Of a DNA stretch of 64,000 nt, positions 18,069 to 26,952 are shown piece after piece. Source of the stretch: Arcicella aquatica. GTDB taxonomy: Bacteria > Bacteroidota > Bacteroidia > Cytophagales > Spirosomataceae. Positions within the stretch are counted from its first letter, which is position 1, and every line of letters starts with the position of its first letter. A program made the position numbers and the translations under genes. Under the pieces are notes generated by a model that saw nothing but the letters and a program-made list of their open reading frames with translations, did not search any database and was not told the DNA's origin. The stretch covers positions 62,001 through 126,000 of the forward strand of contig NZ_JAYFUL010000005.1 of assembly GCF_034928825.1 (NCBI RefSeq), read 5' to 3'.

Positions 18069-18120
18069 TAAGCGAGGGAATCCAGTCGTTAATTTACGAC
18101 AACATTCTCTCGCTTCGTTT
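18069..18120 (+). terminator. Nested hairpin with T-run between gldK and gldL
   Basis: The outer stem AAGCGAGGGAAT against ATTCTCTCGCTT pairs 11 of 12 bases. An inner stem GTCGT/ACGAC sits inside, and CGTTTTGAT follows. It begins 23 bp after the gldK stop and ends 66 bp before gldL. It could partly end transcription or protect the gldK message. Confidence 0.6.
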
Positions 18121-18185
18121 TGATAATCCCTTCGTACATCAAATCATTCTCAAATCATATTACACTCAAAATCATTACAAAACAA

Positions 18186-18974
18186 ATGGAAAGAATTATT
18201 AACGTTATCGCCAGTTTTGGTGCAGCAGTTGTTATCGTTGGTGCTTTATTTAAAATCTTACACTGGAATAATGCCAATGAAATGCTAATGGTTGGTATGT
18301 TCACTGAAGCATTTATATTTATATTATTTGGGGTATTGTATCTTTCTGCAAAACCTGAAAAGTCTTACGATTGGGAAAAAGTATATCCAGAATTATCTAA
18401 AGATTTTCAAGGTGAATTACCTAAAAGAAGTGTGGCAACCTCAACTGCAGGCGTTGGATTAACAGCTAAAATGGATGAAATGTTAGCTAATGCTAAAATT
18501 ACGCCAGATGTTTTTGAAAATTTAGGTAAAGGCATGAAGTCATTAACAGAAACAGTTTCAAAAATTGGAACAATTACTGATGCTACTGTAGCTACAAACG
18601 ATTATGCTAAAAACGTAAAAGTTGCTGCTGGTACAATGACAGAAATGAACAAAGCTTATGGCGTAACGATGAGTGCTATGGGCGAAATGGCTAATGCCTC
18701 ACAAGATGCTAAAGAATATCGTGTACAGTTCCAGAAAGTTACTCAAAACATGGGTGCATTGAATGCTGTATATGAATTAGAATTACAAGATACAAACAAG
18801 CACTTAAAAGCGATGAATGCTTTCTATGGCAACTTAACAGTAGCGATGGAAAACATGGCTGATGCAAGTAAAGATACTCAGCAGTTTAAGCAAGAATTAG
18901 CCAAATTGACTTCTAACTTAACTTCATTAAACAATGTTTATGGAAGTATGTTAACAGCCATGAAAGGGAACTAA
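18186..18974 (+). CDS. gldL: T9SS inner-membrane motor protein GldL (PorL)
   Basis: GldL and GldM form the proton-driven motor of T9SS and gliding. The start is ATG 18186 (MERIINVIASFGAAVVIVGA), giving 262 residues; a TTG reading 66 bp earlier lies in the hairpin region and is rejected. Two membrane helices occupy about residues 5-25 and 33-55. The motif GALFKILHWNNANEMLMVGM lies around their junction and is highly typical. The rest is a cytoplasmic helical region with repeated MxEMxxA patterns (about 120-260). Its Glu in the second helix (GMFTEAF) corresponds to the conserved membrane Glu proposed to carry protons in PorL/GldL. Confidence 0.95.
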   Translation: MERIINVIASFGAAVVIVGALFKILHWNNANEMLMVGMFTEAFIFILFGVLYLSAKPEKSYDWEKVYPELSKDFQGELPKRSVATSTAGVGLTAKMDEMLANAKITPDVFENLGKGMKSLTETVSKIGTITDATVATNDYAKNVKVAAGTMTEMNKAYGVTMSAMGEMANASQDAKEYRVQFQKVTQNMGALNAVYELELQDTNKHLKAMNAFYGNLTVAMENMADASKDTQQFKQELAKLTSNLTSLNNVYGSMLTAMKGN

Positions 18975-19070
18975 TTTAAGAAACATATCCGTCTTTGATA
19001 GTTTAATACTAATCAAGACAAACATGTTGAAAAAAAACTTAAACAAAAACTCCTACAAGTAGATAAGAAA

Positions 19071-20660
19071 ATGGCTGGAATGAAAGAAACGCCCCGTCAG
19101 AAGATGATTGGGATGATGTATTTGGTGCTCACAGCTTTACTTGCATTGCAAGTAAGCGATGCCCTTTTACAAAAATTTGTACTATTAAATAATAGCTTAG
19201 AAGCAGCGAACGGCTCTGCTGTTCAAAAAAATAACCAAACTGTCGAAGGGATTAAGGCAAAAGTAAACGACTCGCCTAATCCTGCTCAATATGCTGATAT
19301 CATCAGACAAGCGCAAGAAGTACGTAAACTTTCTGATGCGATAGTTGGTGAATTAGATAATTTGAAAAGCACCATCGTTGAACAAACAGGTGGTACCGAT
19401 GAAGAAACAGGTGCTTATGTCGGTATGAAAGAGACCGAAAAAGTACATGAAATAATGATCGGTGGTAAAAAGAATGGATTGGCTTACGGCTTAAAAACTC
19501 AGCTTGATAATTTTGTCACTAAAATAGCAACTTATGGTGATAAAAATACAAAGTTTGAACCGCTTGCTCTTTCAGGAAAAGAAGACCCTGCAGTAGCTAA
19601 GGATGCCAACAATAAAAACAAAGATTTTGCTGAATTGAATTTTGCTGAAACGCCAGTACCTGCGGCTTTAGCAACATTAAGTCAGAAACAATCTGAAATT
19701 CGTCGTTATGAAAGTACTATTTTAGGGCAATTAGCTGAAAAAGTAGGTATCAAAGACATCAAGTTTGATAAAATATTAGCCATGGTTTCGGCAAAATCTA
19801 ATACCGTAGTAGCTGGTATGGATTATGAAGCTGAAATGTTTATTGCAGCCTATTCAAGTGGAATTACCCCCAGAATGAGCTTCAATGGTGCTGGTGTACC
19901 TGTAAGAGACGGTAAAGGTCAAATTAAGTTTAAGGCACAAGGTGGTCAATACGACAGTCGTGGCCTTTCAAAGAAAACTTATTCGGCTAGTATCTCATTC
20001 AATGGTCCTAACGGTCCTGAAACTAGAACACTTAATGGTGAATACTTTGTATTAAAACCAACTTATAATATCGAAGCAGGTAGTTTACCTCCGTTGTATT
20101 TAGGTTGTGCCAACAAATTGAGCATTGTAAGTCCAGGCTTAGGTGCTTTATGGCAACCAAGCTTTAGTGCCAATGGTGCAGAGGTTATTGCCGCAGGTGG
20201 TGGTAAAGTAACAGTAGTGCCAAGTGCTGCTGCAGTAGAATTGAACATTAATAACGGAGGCATTTTATTAGGTACAGAGAAGTTTAGAGTAAGAAAAGTA
20301 CCAAGACCTGAGATAAAACTATTTGGTGGTGGTGGTGAATTAGATGAAAAACGTGGAGTAATTGCTAGTGGACTCAGAAATATTGAAGCTAGAGCAATTG
20401 CTGATGAATCATTCGCAGCAACCAATCCTGATGATGCCAGATACCGTGTTTCAGAAGTTTATATAGCGTTAGCAAGAGGTACGAAACCTGTTGGTTCGCC
20501 AATTACTTTACAGGGTGGAGGTAGTATTAGCACATTAGCTCAGGAAGCAAGAGCAGGCGATCGTTATTATATTGAAGTAAGAGGAGTACAACGCAAAAAC
20601 TTCAAAGGTGATATAGAAAACATTCCTTTTAAGTTTTCAAAAGTTATACCAATTAATTAA
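19071..20660 (+). CDS. gldM: T9SS motor/trans-envelope protein GldM (PorM)
   Basis: GldM spans the periplasm from the GldL motor in the inner membrane to the GldK/GldN ring. The 529-residue protein begins MAGMKETPRQKMIGMMYLVL, the invariant GldM N-terminus. It has one membrane helix (about 12-35), then a helical periplasmic domain (about 40-230) and beta-rich domains (about 240-529), as in known GldM/PorM structures. It lies 96 bp after gldL and 107 bp before gldN. Confidence 0.96.
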   Translation: MAGMKETPRQKMIGMMYLVLTALLALQVSDALLQKFVLLNNSLEAANGSAVQKNNQTVEGIKAKVNDSPNPAQYADIIRQAQEVRKLSDAIVGELDNLKSTIVEQTGGTDEETGAYVGMKETEKVHEIMIGGKKNGLAYGLKTQLDNFVTKIATYGDKNTKFEPLALSGKEDPAVAKDANNKNKDFAELNFAETPVPAALATLSQKQSEIRRYESTILGQLAEKVGIKDIKFDKILAMVSAKSNTVVAGMDYEAEMFIAAYSSGITPRMSFNGAGVPVRDGKGQIKFKAQGGQYDSRGLSKKTYSASISFNGPNGPETRTLNGEYFVLKPTYNIEAGSLPPLYLGCANKLSIVSPGLGALWQPSFSANGAEVIAAGGGKVTVVPSAAAVELNINNGGILLGTEKFRVRKVPRPEIKLFGGGGELDEKRGVIASGLRNIEARAIADESFAATNPDDARYRVSEVYIALARGTKPVGSPITLQGGGSISTLAQEARAGDRYYIEVRGVQRKNFKGDIENIPFKFSKVIPIN

Positions 20661-20767
20661 AAGTATTGTACTAGATAAAATACAGTAATTGTCTAGTACA
20701 ATATTATATAAGTTTACAAGTATTTGATAATCAAGCTTAGTGTAAAACTTGTAATGATAATAACATT

Positions 20768-21661
20768 ATGAAAAATTTAATCAAAATTACCGGAGCAATT
20801 GTTCTTAGTTTGGTTTCTTGTTCACTGGTAACAGCACAAGAAAAAGACATTAGAGGAAAAAATCCTGACTCTGTACGTCCTATTGATGATTCTAATATCA
20901 TGTGGAAAATGCGTTTATGGAGAAGAATGGATTTGAATGAAAAGCAAAACCAACCTTTTTTCTCTAAAGGAAACGAGATTACCAAATATTTAATGGAATG
21001 GGTTCAAAGTGGGGTTTTGCAACCATACAGAAACGATTCATTAAAAACGAAGATTTCCAAAGAAGAATTTTTAAAGAATTTGGTTGTTGAAAACTCTATC
21101 GGAGACAATGCCCTTTCTGATGCTGAAAAGGCTGCTGGTTTCGGTGCTGAAAGTACTGCTACCACAGGAGCTGATGATGGCTGGGGAGATCCTAAACCTG
21201 CGGCAAATGGGGCTAAAGCTCCTGCTAAAGCGGCAAGCGAAACTGGAGATTTGTACTTTGCTAAAGAGCTTTCTATCATAGAAATCAGAGAAGATGCTAT
21301 TTTTGATAAGCAACGCTCTCGTTTATACTATGATATCCAAGCTATCACGATCATTATTCCTGCTAATAAAACGGCTGCTGGTTTTGATAAGACTGTAGCG
21401 TCATTCAAATATAAGGATTTAGACAAATTATTCAGAAGTAACCCAAATTGTATCTGGTATAATTCTCAGAACGAAGCTCAGCATAAAAACATGGCAGATG
21501 CCTTTGATTTACGCTTGTTCCATGCTAGACTCACGAAAAAAGGTAACCCAGAAGATAAAAGCTTAGATGAGTTTTATGGAGGAGAAAAACAAGGGCTAAT
21601 CCAATCTCAACAATTAGAATATAAATTGATGGAGATGGAACATAACCTTTGGGAATATTAA
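20768..21661 (+). CDS. gldN: T9SS ring protein GldN (PorN)
   Basis: GldN partners with the lipoprotein GldK in the T9SS periplasmic ring. The 297-residue protein has a signal peptide probably cut after VTA23. A Cys at 18 forms a lipobox-like LVSC, but the family is normally not lipidated. The mature part holds the conserved MWKMRLWRRMDLNEKQN, then an Ala/Gly/Asp linker (about 115-160). The C-terminal domain contains LSIIEIREDAIFDKQRSR and the family ending MEMEHNLWEY. It is last in gldKLMN and is followed by a strong shared terminator. Confidence 0.95.
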   Translation: MKNLIKITGAIVLSLVSCSLVTAQEKDIRGKNPDSVRPIDDSNIMWKMRLWRRMDLNEKQNQPFFSKGNEITKYLMEWVQSGVLQPYRNDSLKTKISKEEFLKNLVVENSIGDNALSDAEKAAGFGAESTATTGADDGWGDPKPAANGAKAPAKAASETGDLYFAKELSIIEIREDAIFDKQRSRLYYDIQAITIIIPANKTAAGFDKTVASFKYKDLDKLFRSNPNCIWYNSQNEAQHKNMADAFDLRLFHARLTKKGNPEDKSLDEFYGGEKQGLIQSQQLEYKLMEMEHNLWEY

Positions 21662-21670
21662 TCCAAGAAT

Positions 21671-21723
21671 AAATTCATAAAAAAAGCGAGTGGAAAATTT
21701 CCATTCGCTTTTTTTATGAATTT
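21671..21723. terminator. Bidirectional terminator between gldN and xylA
   Basis: The inverted repeat is almost perfect over the whole 53 bp, with A/T-rich outer arms and the core GCGAGTGGAAA/TTTCCATTCGC. It has a T-run on both strands, as expected between two convergent genes. Confidence 0.9.
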
Positions 21724-21737
21724 TCAATCAACCTAGA

Positions 21738-23069
21738 CTAGATGAATTGATTGATGATATTTTCAAATAATTCTTGTTTACCACTAGTAACTTTAGGTTC
21801 TCCAACTTCAAAAGCATAGCTTCTTAAATCTTCTAAAGTTAATTTACCAGCTTCGTAATCAGCACCTTTACCGCCATCAAAAGAAGCATAACGGTCTTTA
21901 CGCAATTTCTTGTAAGATGATTTCTCTAAGATGTTATCAGCAATGACTAATGCACGAGCAAAAGCATCCATACCGCCGATGTGAGCTAAGAAAATATCGT
22001 CTAAATCAGTTGAATTACGACGTGTCTTAGCATCAAAATTGATACCTCCTTGTGTGATTCCACCTGCCTCTAAAATAATCAACATAGACTCAGCTAATTC
22101 ATTTAAATTAGTAGGGAATTGGTCAGTATCCCATCCGTTTTGATAATCTCCACGGTTAGCATCCATACTACCCAACATATTGTTGTCAGCAGCAACTTGT
22201 AATTCATGTTGGAATGTATGACCAGCTAAAGTAGCATGGTTTACTTCTAAATTCAACATAAAATCGTTTTCTAAACCGTATTCTTTCAAGAAGCCGATTA
22301 CTGTAGCAGAGTCGAAATCGTATTGGTGTTTAGTTGGTTCACATGGTTTAGGTTCGATGAAGAATTTACCAGTAAATCCGTTTTTACGAGCATAATCACG
22401 CGACATCGTTAAGAAACGTCCTAAGTGAGCTAACTCACGTTTCATATCAGTGTTTAATAACGTCATATAGCCTTCACGACCACCCCAGAACACATAGTTT
22501 TCACCACCTAAAGCAATCGTAGCATCAATAGCATTTTTCACTTGTGTACCTGCATGTGCTAATACTGAGAAATCAGGGTTAGTAGAAGCCCCGTTCATAT
22601 AACGTGGATTCGAGAATACGTTGGCAGTACCCCATAATAATTTCACACCACTTGAAGCTTGTTTTTGTTTTGCATAATCTACAATTGCTTGCATATTGCT
22701 TTCGTATTCTGATAAAGAACATCCTTCATCTACTAAGTCAATATCATGAAAACAGTAGTATGGAGCACCAATTTTAGTAATGAATTCAAATGCTGCATCC
22801 ATTTTATCTTTAGCTCTTCCTACGATTTCATTTTTTGCATCCCAAGGAAATACTTTTGTTCCAGGACCAAAAGGATCAGCACCAGTTCCACAGAAAGTAT
22901 GCCAATAGGCAATTGCAAAACGCATTTGCTCTTTCATTGTTTTGCCTCCAATAATACGATTTTCATCATACCATTTGAATGCTAAAGGGTTATCAGACTC
23001 TCTTCCTTCAAATTGTATTTTACCAATTCCTGCGAAATACTCTTTGTCGCCTAACGTGATGTTTGCCAT
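21738..23069 (-). CDS. xylA: Xylose isomerase
   Basis: XylA converts D-xylose to D-xylulose. The 443-residue protein is of the long (type II) class. Catalytic features are seen: YYCFHDID with His108 and Asp111, FFIEPKPCEPTKHQYDFD with metal-binding Glu, EVNHATLAGHTF, and MLGSMDANRGDYQNGWDTDQFP. The active-site Trp/Phe region FGPGTKVFPWD is also present. Xylulokinase is not adjacent. The gene has a textbook -33/-7 promoter of its own. A pentose role for the nearby susCD pair and GntR regulator is possible but not shown. Confidence 0.96.
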   Translation of the reverse strand: MANITLGDKEYFAGIGKIQFEGRESDNPLAFKWYDENRIIGGKTMKEQMRFAIAYWHTFCGTGADPFGPGTKVFPWDAKNEIVGRAKDKMDAAFEFITKIGAPYYCFHDIDLVDEGCSLSEYESNMQAIVDYAKQKQASSGVKLLWGTANVFSNPRYMNGASTNPDFSVLAHAGTQVKNAIDATIALGGENYVFWGGREGYMTLLNTDMKRELAHLGRFLTMSRDYARKNGFTGKFFIEPKPCEPTKHQYDFDSATVIGFLKEYGLENDFMLNLEVNHATLAGHTFQHELQVAADNNMLGSMDANRGDYQNGWDTDQFPTNLNELAESMLIILEAGGITQGGINFDAKTRRNSTDLDDIFLAHIGGMDAFARALVIADNILEKSSYKKLRKDRYASFDGGKGADYEAGKLTLEDLRSYAFEVGEPKVTSGKQELFENIINQFI

Positions 23070-23143
23070 TGTCTTTGTTATTGATTGTTTAATTTGTTTA
23101 GTCGGTATAAATATGTGTTCTATACTGTTCTATAAATTTAATG

Positions 23144-23174
23144 CAAAAATACTATTACATCTAAGAAACACAAA
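23144..23174 (-). promoter_or_regulatory. Promoter of xylA
   Basis: On the minus strand TTTG (23174-23171), a 19-bp spacer and TATTTTTG (23151-23144) match the Bacteroidota consensus exactly. Leader length is about 70 nt. Confidence 0.6.
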
Positions 23175-23574
23175 AAATGTTTCTTATTATTTGAAATTAT
23201 TTTTATTCAAGACAGCAGACATTCTTAAATCTTGTTAAAATAGATAATAAAATAGTATTCTAACGTTTATGTAAACCTATCTATGGGTATTTTACCTTGG
23301 TATACTTGACAAAACAATGACACATTAAAATACAATTATACATCAATATAATAATATTCATATAAGTGTTTAACCTTACTTAATTAAATGAAGCATTGAA
23401 AACATAAATAATTAGTTATAAAGGCTTTGTAAGTCCTTCTAACAGAGAAACAGTCAGATTTGCCTAATATCCTTTCCGTACCTCTTTATATAAGTTATAT
23501 GGGTTATTAATGGATATTTGTTCGGCAGTTTCTGCTATTAAATTTTCTATACCATAATATGCTATAGATTTTCG

Positions 23575-23582
23575 TAACTTTG
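23575..23582 (+). promoter_or_regulatory. Candidate -7 box of the GT2 gene
   Basis: TAACTTTG is an exact TAnnTTTG match 36 bp before the ATG; no clear -33 box. Confidence 0.35.
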
Positions 23583-23618
23583 TATCAATATTAATTTTTA
23601 ACCTGCGCAAATTCCATA

Positions 23619-24353
23619 ATGATCTCTCGTCTTGTAATTATACCGACATACAACGAAATTGAAAACATTGAATCCATTGTCCGTAAAGTAATGAGTTTAG
23701 AACCAAGTTTTGACTTACTAATTGTTGATGATGGTTCGCCAGATGGTACTGGGATGAAAGTAAAAGAACTTCAGGATGAATTCGGTAAAAATCGTTTGCA
23801 TTTACAAGAAAGAAAAGGAAAACTAGGTTTAGGTACTGCTTATATTCATGGGTTTAAATATGCTCTTGCTAATAACTATGAATATATTTTTGAAATGGAT
23901 GCAGATTTTTCGCATAATCCAGAAGATTTGGTAAAGCTTTACAATGCTTGTGTAGAGGGTTCTGACATGGCTATTGGTTCTCGTTATATCAGTGGAGTAA
24001 ACGTTGTCAATTGGCCTATGGGAAGGGTATTAATGTCTTATTTTGCAGGTTATTACGTTCGTTTTATAACAGGAATGCCGATAATGGATGTAACAGCAGG
24101 ATTCAAATGTTATCATGCTAAAGTTTTAAAGACCATTAATCTCGATAAGATTAAATTTGTTGGCTATGCTTTTCAGGTAGAAATGAAATTTACAGCATGG
24201 AAGTATGGCTTCAAAATTGCCGAGATACCTATCATTTTTACAGATAGAACCAAAGGTGTTTCTAAAATGTCGGCTAATATTTTTAAAGAAGCGATTCTTG
24301 GTGTTATTCAAATGAAGGTTAATAGCTTTTTCAAAAACTACAAGCATTCATAA
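23619..24353 (+). CDS. Polyprenol-phosphate mannosyltransferase-like glycosyltransferase (GT2)
   Basis: The family transfers a sugar from a nucleotide donor (GDP-mannose in the best-known members) to a polyprenyl phosphate at the membrane. The 244-residue protein has the GT-A pattern: VIIPTYNEIENI at the N-terminus, VDDGSPDGTG (36-45) and the DxD motif EMDADFSHNP (Asp94, Asp96). Then come GSRYISG and the acceptor-region MDVTAGFKCY. It resembles Dpm1 but has no C-terminal membrane helices, as in soluble Dpm1-type enzymes. hemJ follows after 22 bp, so they are probably co-transcribed. Donor and acceptor specificity are not proven. Confidence 0.85.
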   Translation: MISRLVIIPTYNEIENIESIVRKVMSLEPSFDLLIVDDGSPDGTGMKVKELQDEFGKNRLHLQERKGKLGLGTAYIHGFKYALANNYEYIFEMDADFSHNPEDLVKLYNACVEGSDMAIGSRYISGVNVVNWPMGRVLMSYFAGYYVRFITGMPIMDVTAGFKCYHAKVLKTINLDKIKFVGYAFQVEMKFTAWKYGFKIAEIPIIFTDRTKGVSKMSANIFKEAILGVIQMKVNSFFKNYKHS

Positions 24354-24375
24354 AATCATTGAAAATGATTTAACA

Positions 24376-24921
24376 ATGGAATATAATCATATCAAAGCAA
24401 TACATATCATTTTTGTAACGAGTTGGTTCGCTGGGCTTTTTTATTTACCTCGCTTATTTGTTTACCACACTGAAGCAAATCAAAAGCCTGAGGCTGAACG
24501 ACAAATCTTGCAGAAAGAGTATAAACGAATGCAAAAAGTACTCTTTAATGCCATCATGGTTCCAGCGATGTGGCTGACAATCATAACAGGCGCAACGATG
24601 ATTTACTGGCTATGGTGGGATAGTTTTGCATCACAAAGTTGGCTTCATTTAAAATTAGGGTTTGTACTAGGCTTAGTAGGCTATCATTTTTACTGTCGAA
24701 AATTAATTTTTGAGCTCAGAGAAGACAAATTCAGGTTCACAGGATTTCAGTTAAGATTATTCAATGAAGTAGCTACTATCTTTTTATTTGCCATCGTGTT
24801 TATCGTCGTTTTAAAGAATACAGTCGATTGGATTTGGGGCATTATTGGATTAATCGTTTTTGCAGTATTGATCATGTCAGCAGTTAGAATTGTTAAATCA
24901 ATTAGAGAGAAAAAAACTTAA
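24376..24921 (+). CDS. hemJ: Protoporphyrinogen IX oxidase HemJ (CopD-like membrane protein)
   Basis: HemJ oxidises protoporphyrinogen IX to protoporphyrin IX in bacteria that lack HemG/HemY. The 181-residue product has about four membrane helices. The family start is HIKAIHIIFVTSWFAGLFYLPRLFVYH, with a conserved His at residue 10; a further conserved part is LHLKLGFVLGLVGYH near 90-105. Length is normal. It follows the GT2 gene closely. Together with hemD at 14.7 kb it supplies two different steps of haem synthesis. Confidence 0.88.
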   Translation: MEYNHIKAIHIIFVTSWFAGLFYLPRLFVYHTEANQKPEAERQILQKEYKRMQKVLFNAIMVPAMWLTIITGATMIYWLWWDSFASQSWLHLKLGFVLGLVGYHFYCRKLIFELREDKFRFTGFQLRLFNEVATIFLFAIVFIVVLKNTVDWIWGIIGLIVFAVLIMSAVRIVKSIREKKT

Positions 24922-24930
24922 ACTTATTAG

Positions 24931-25092
24931 TGAAGCTGTTTAAACTTTCCCTTTCGGATTAAACTAAGTCTTTTAGAATAGCTTGTTCCAAAATTTACTC
25001 AACGTAGCGATGCTATGCTTCGCAAATTTTGAAAAAATCAATCCAAAAATACAATACTTTCAACTAAGAAATGGAAAGTTTAAACAGCTTCA
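24931..25092. repeat. 162-bp element with 20-bp perfect inverted ends (MITE-like)
   Basis: A 20-bp end (TGAAGCTGTTTAAACTTTCC, 24931-24950) is perfectly inverted at 25073-25092. The inside, with no reading frame, holds a smaller inverted pair (CAAAATTT/AAATTTTG). The length and ends suggest a miniature inverted-repeat element or a repeat-derived hairpin. I see no clear target-site duplication. It abuts the terminator that follows. Confidence 0.5.
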
Positions 25093-25142
25093 GTATAAAA
25101 AAGAAGGGGATGGCAAATTGCCATCCCCTTCTTTTTTATACT
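25092..25142. terminator. Bidirectional terminator between hemJ and susD
   Basis: A perfect 25-bp inverted repeat around one base, core AAGAAGGGGATGGCAA, with T-runs on both strands. It sits between convergent genes. Confidence 0.9.
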
Positions 25143-25153
25143 AATAAACAATA

Positions 25154-26896
25154 TTAATAATTAGGATTTTGTTTCAAAACATCAGCTCCTTGTAAGTCAA
25201 TTTGTCCTTGTGGAATAGGCAAATATTCATTTTTATTGGCTGTAAATTTAGCACTACCTAATGCTGTAACAAGTTTCTTACCTTCGTAAGTTAAATAAGC
25301 ATTAATTGTAGGTTCAGCAATACCCCAACGTACAAGGTCAAAGAAACGATGTCCTTCACCTGAAAGTTCTAATTTACGTTCAAAACGAACTGCAGTACGA
25401 GCAAGAGCTTTATCAGACCAAACAGCATCATAAGTACCAATTACATAATTTGCTGCTGGTGCTCCATTTTTAGTTACCCATGAAGTCTTGTTGGCAGCTC
25501 TAGTTCTAACCATATTTACATATTTACGCGCAGTCTCAAGGCTACCTACTTCAATTTCACACTCTGCCGCCATTAATAAAACATCAGCATATCTAATTAC
25601 GGTGTGGTTCATTGCTGCATAACCACGTGTCCATGAACTACCGTCAGTTAAAGTTCCTTCTTGAGTTTTGTAATAAATAAACTTCTTAGGAGAATACGGT
25701 CCAGCATAAGATTGGTCACGAATCCAGTCATATCCTGGGTGGTCTTGCCAATCTAAATATGGAATACCACGACGACCAATAGAGTGATCTAAACGAGGGT
25801 CAACATTTCCTGCATCTGTTGTAAATGGTTGAGCAGACTGTAAACCAAAATCTGTTTTCAACGCATTAGCATCTGAATTGTAAGAACCATCTAACAAAGG
25901 TAAACCGTTAGCATCTGTTCTAAATGAGTTTCCAAGCTCAAAAGAAGGTTGGAAAAATCCACAACAGTTACCTGGGCCACTTGATCCTGTATTATAAGGG
26001 TAGTTTAAGTCATCATCAGAATTTGCATTGTTTACACTACCTGTATTAGCAGCAGACTGAATAGCAAAAACAGACTCTTCATGATTATCATTTTCAGCAT
26101 TGAAAATTTGAGCATATTTAGCTACTAAACCATATTTTTTACCATTAGCCGTTTTACCATTAGCAATTACTTGGTCAAATAACGTTTTAGCATCTGCATA
26201 TTTTTTCTGATATAAATATACTTTAGCTAAATAAGTTACTGCAGCCCATTTATTTGCTCTACCTGCTGCTGATTGTGTTTCTGGAAGGTTATCTGCTGCA
26301 TATTTCAAGTCAGCTTCAATCTTAGGCCACAAATCAGCAGTATTAGTTACTTTCTCAACACCTGTACCATAATCTACAGACTCATCAACATACGGAGTAT
26401 TGTTGTACAAACGCTTTAATTCAAAATAGTAATGACCTCTTAAAAAACGAGCTTCGCCAGCAATACGCTTTTTGTCAGCATCAGTAACATCTGGTGTTGC
26501 TGTAGTTAATGAACGTAAAACGGTATTACATCTTTGAACTCCTTCATATTTTACACCCCATGTTCCACCAACTTCACCGTTTGTAGGTGTTGTATCAAAA
26601 CGTTGTAATGGGTTAATCGTTGTAAAGTCACCAGAGTTAGTACCTTTATTAGCTTCTCCTCCTAACACACTTCCCCACACCCAGTTTGAACTACTTGCTA
26701 CACGGTTACCTCTACCGTTCAGCATACTATAAGCACCTATCAAAGATCCTTCTAAACCAGCTTTCGACGAAAGCTGAGCACCTGCAAGTTGTCCAGTTGG
26801 CGGAACCTCTAGGAAACTATCTTTGCAGGCAAATACTAATAGCGTCATTAATACTACAGACGTTATCGTTGCTTGATGTTTTATATATTTTCTCAT
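25154..26896 (-). CDS. SusD/RagB family outer-membrane glycan-binding lipoprotein
   Basis: SusD-like proteins lie as lids on SusC-type transporters and bind the incoming glycan or peptide. The 580-residue product has a lipoprotein signal (LVFAC, Cys24), then KDSFLEVPPTGQL, typical of the family. The N-terminal part is TPR-like helical (for example AGEARFLRGHYYFELKRLY and WAAVTYLAKVYLYQKKYADA). The C-terminal part has VRFERKLELSGEGHRFFDLVRWG and the ending YLPIPQGQIDLQ...LKQNPNY, the canonical RagB/SusD tail. It follows susC by 56 bp on the same strand. No hydrolase or sensor is attached. Confidence 0.95.
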   Translation of the reverse strand: MRKYIKHQATITSVVLMTLLVFACKDSFLEVPPTGQLAGAQLSSKAGLEGSLIGAYSMLNGRGNRVASSSNWVWGSVLGGEANKGTNSGDFTTINPLQRFDTTPTNGEVGGTWGVKYEGVQRCNTVLRSLTTATPDVTDADKKRIAGEARFLRGHYYFELKRLYNNTPYVDESVDYGTGVEKVTNTADLWPKIEADLKYAADNLPETQSAAGRANKWAAVTYLAKVYLYQKKYADAKTLFDQVIANGKTANGKKYGLVAKYAQIFNAENDNHEESVFAIQSAANTGSVNNANSDDDLNYPYNTGSSGPGNCCGFFQPSFELGNSFRTDANGLPLLDGSYNSDANALKTDFGLQSAQPFTTDAGNVDPRLDHSIGRRGIPYLDWQDHPGYDWIRDQSYAGPYSPKKFIYYKTQEGTLTDGSSWTRGYAAMNHTVIRYADVLLMAAECEIEVGSLETARKYVNMVRTRAANKTSWVTKNGAPAANYVIGTYDAVWSDKALARTAVRFERKLELSGEGHRFFDLVRWGIAEPTINAYLTYEGKKLVTALGSAKFTANKNEYLPIPQGQIDLQGADVLKQNPNY

Positions 26897-26952
26897 TTTA
26901 AAGACATGTTTTATTTTACTAAATACTTTTTTGCCAGTTGTTAAAAGAACAA

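Larger units (their letters stand above)
23070..23618. other. Gene-free divergent region between xylA and the GT2 gene
   Basis: It holds the xylA promoter (23144-23174) and a -7 box for the plus-strand gene (23575-23582). The remaining ~400 bp are AT-rich. I see no gene, RNA or repeat there, though its size leaves room for regulator sites. Confidence 0.6.

Noticed and set aside
18120..18185. Upstream extension of gldL from TTG
   Set aside because: It begins within the tail of the gldK-gldL hairpin, and the GldL family starts at MERI.
24931..25092. The inverted-end element as a complete insertion sequence
   Set aside because: Only 162 bp, with no transposase frame and no clear target duplication.
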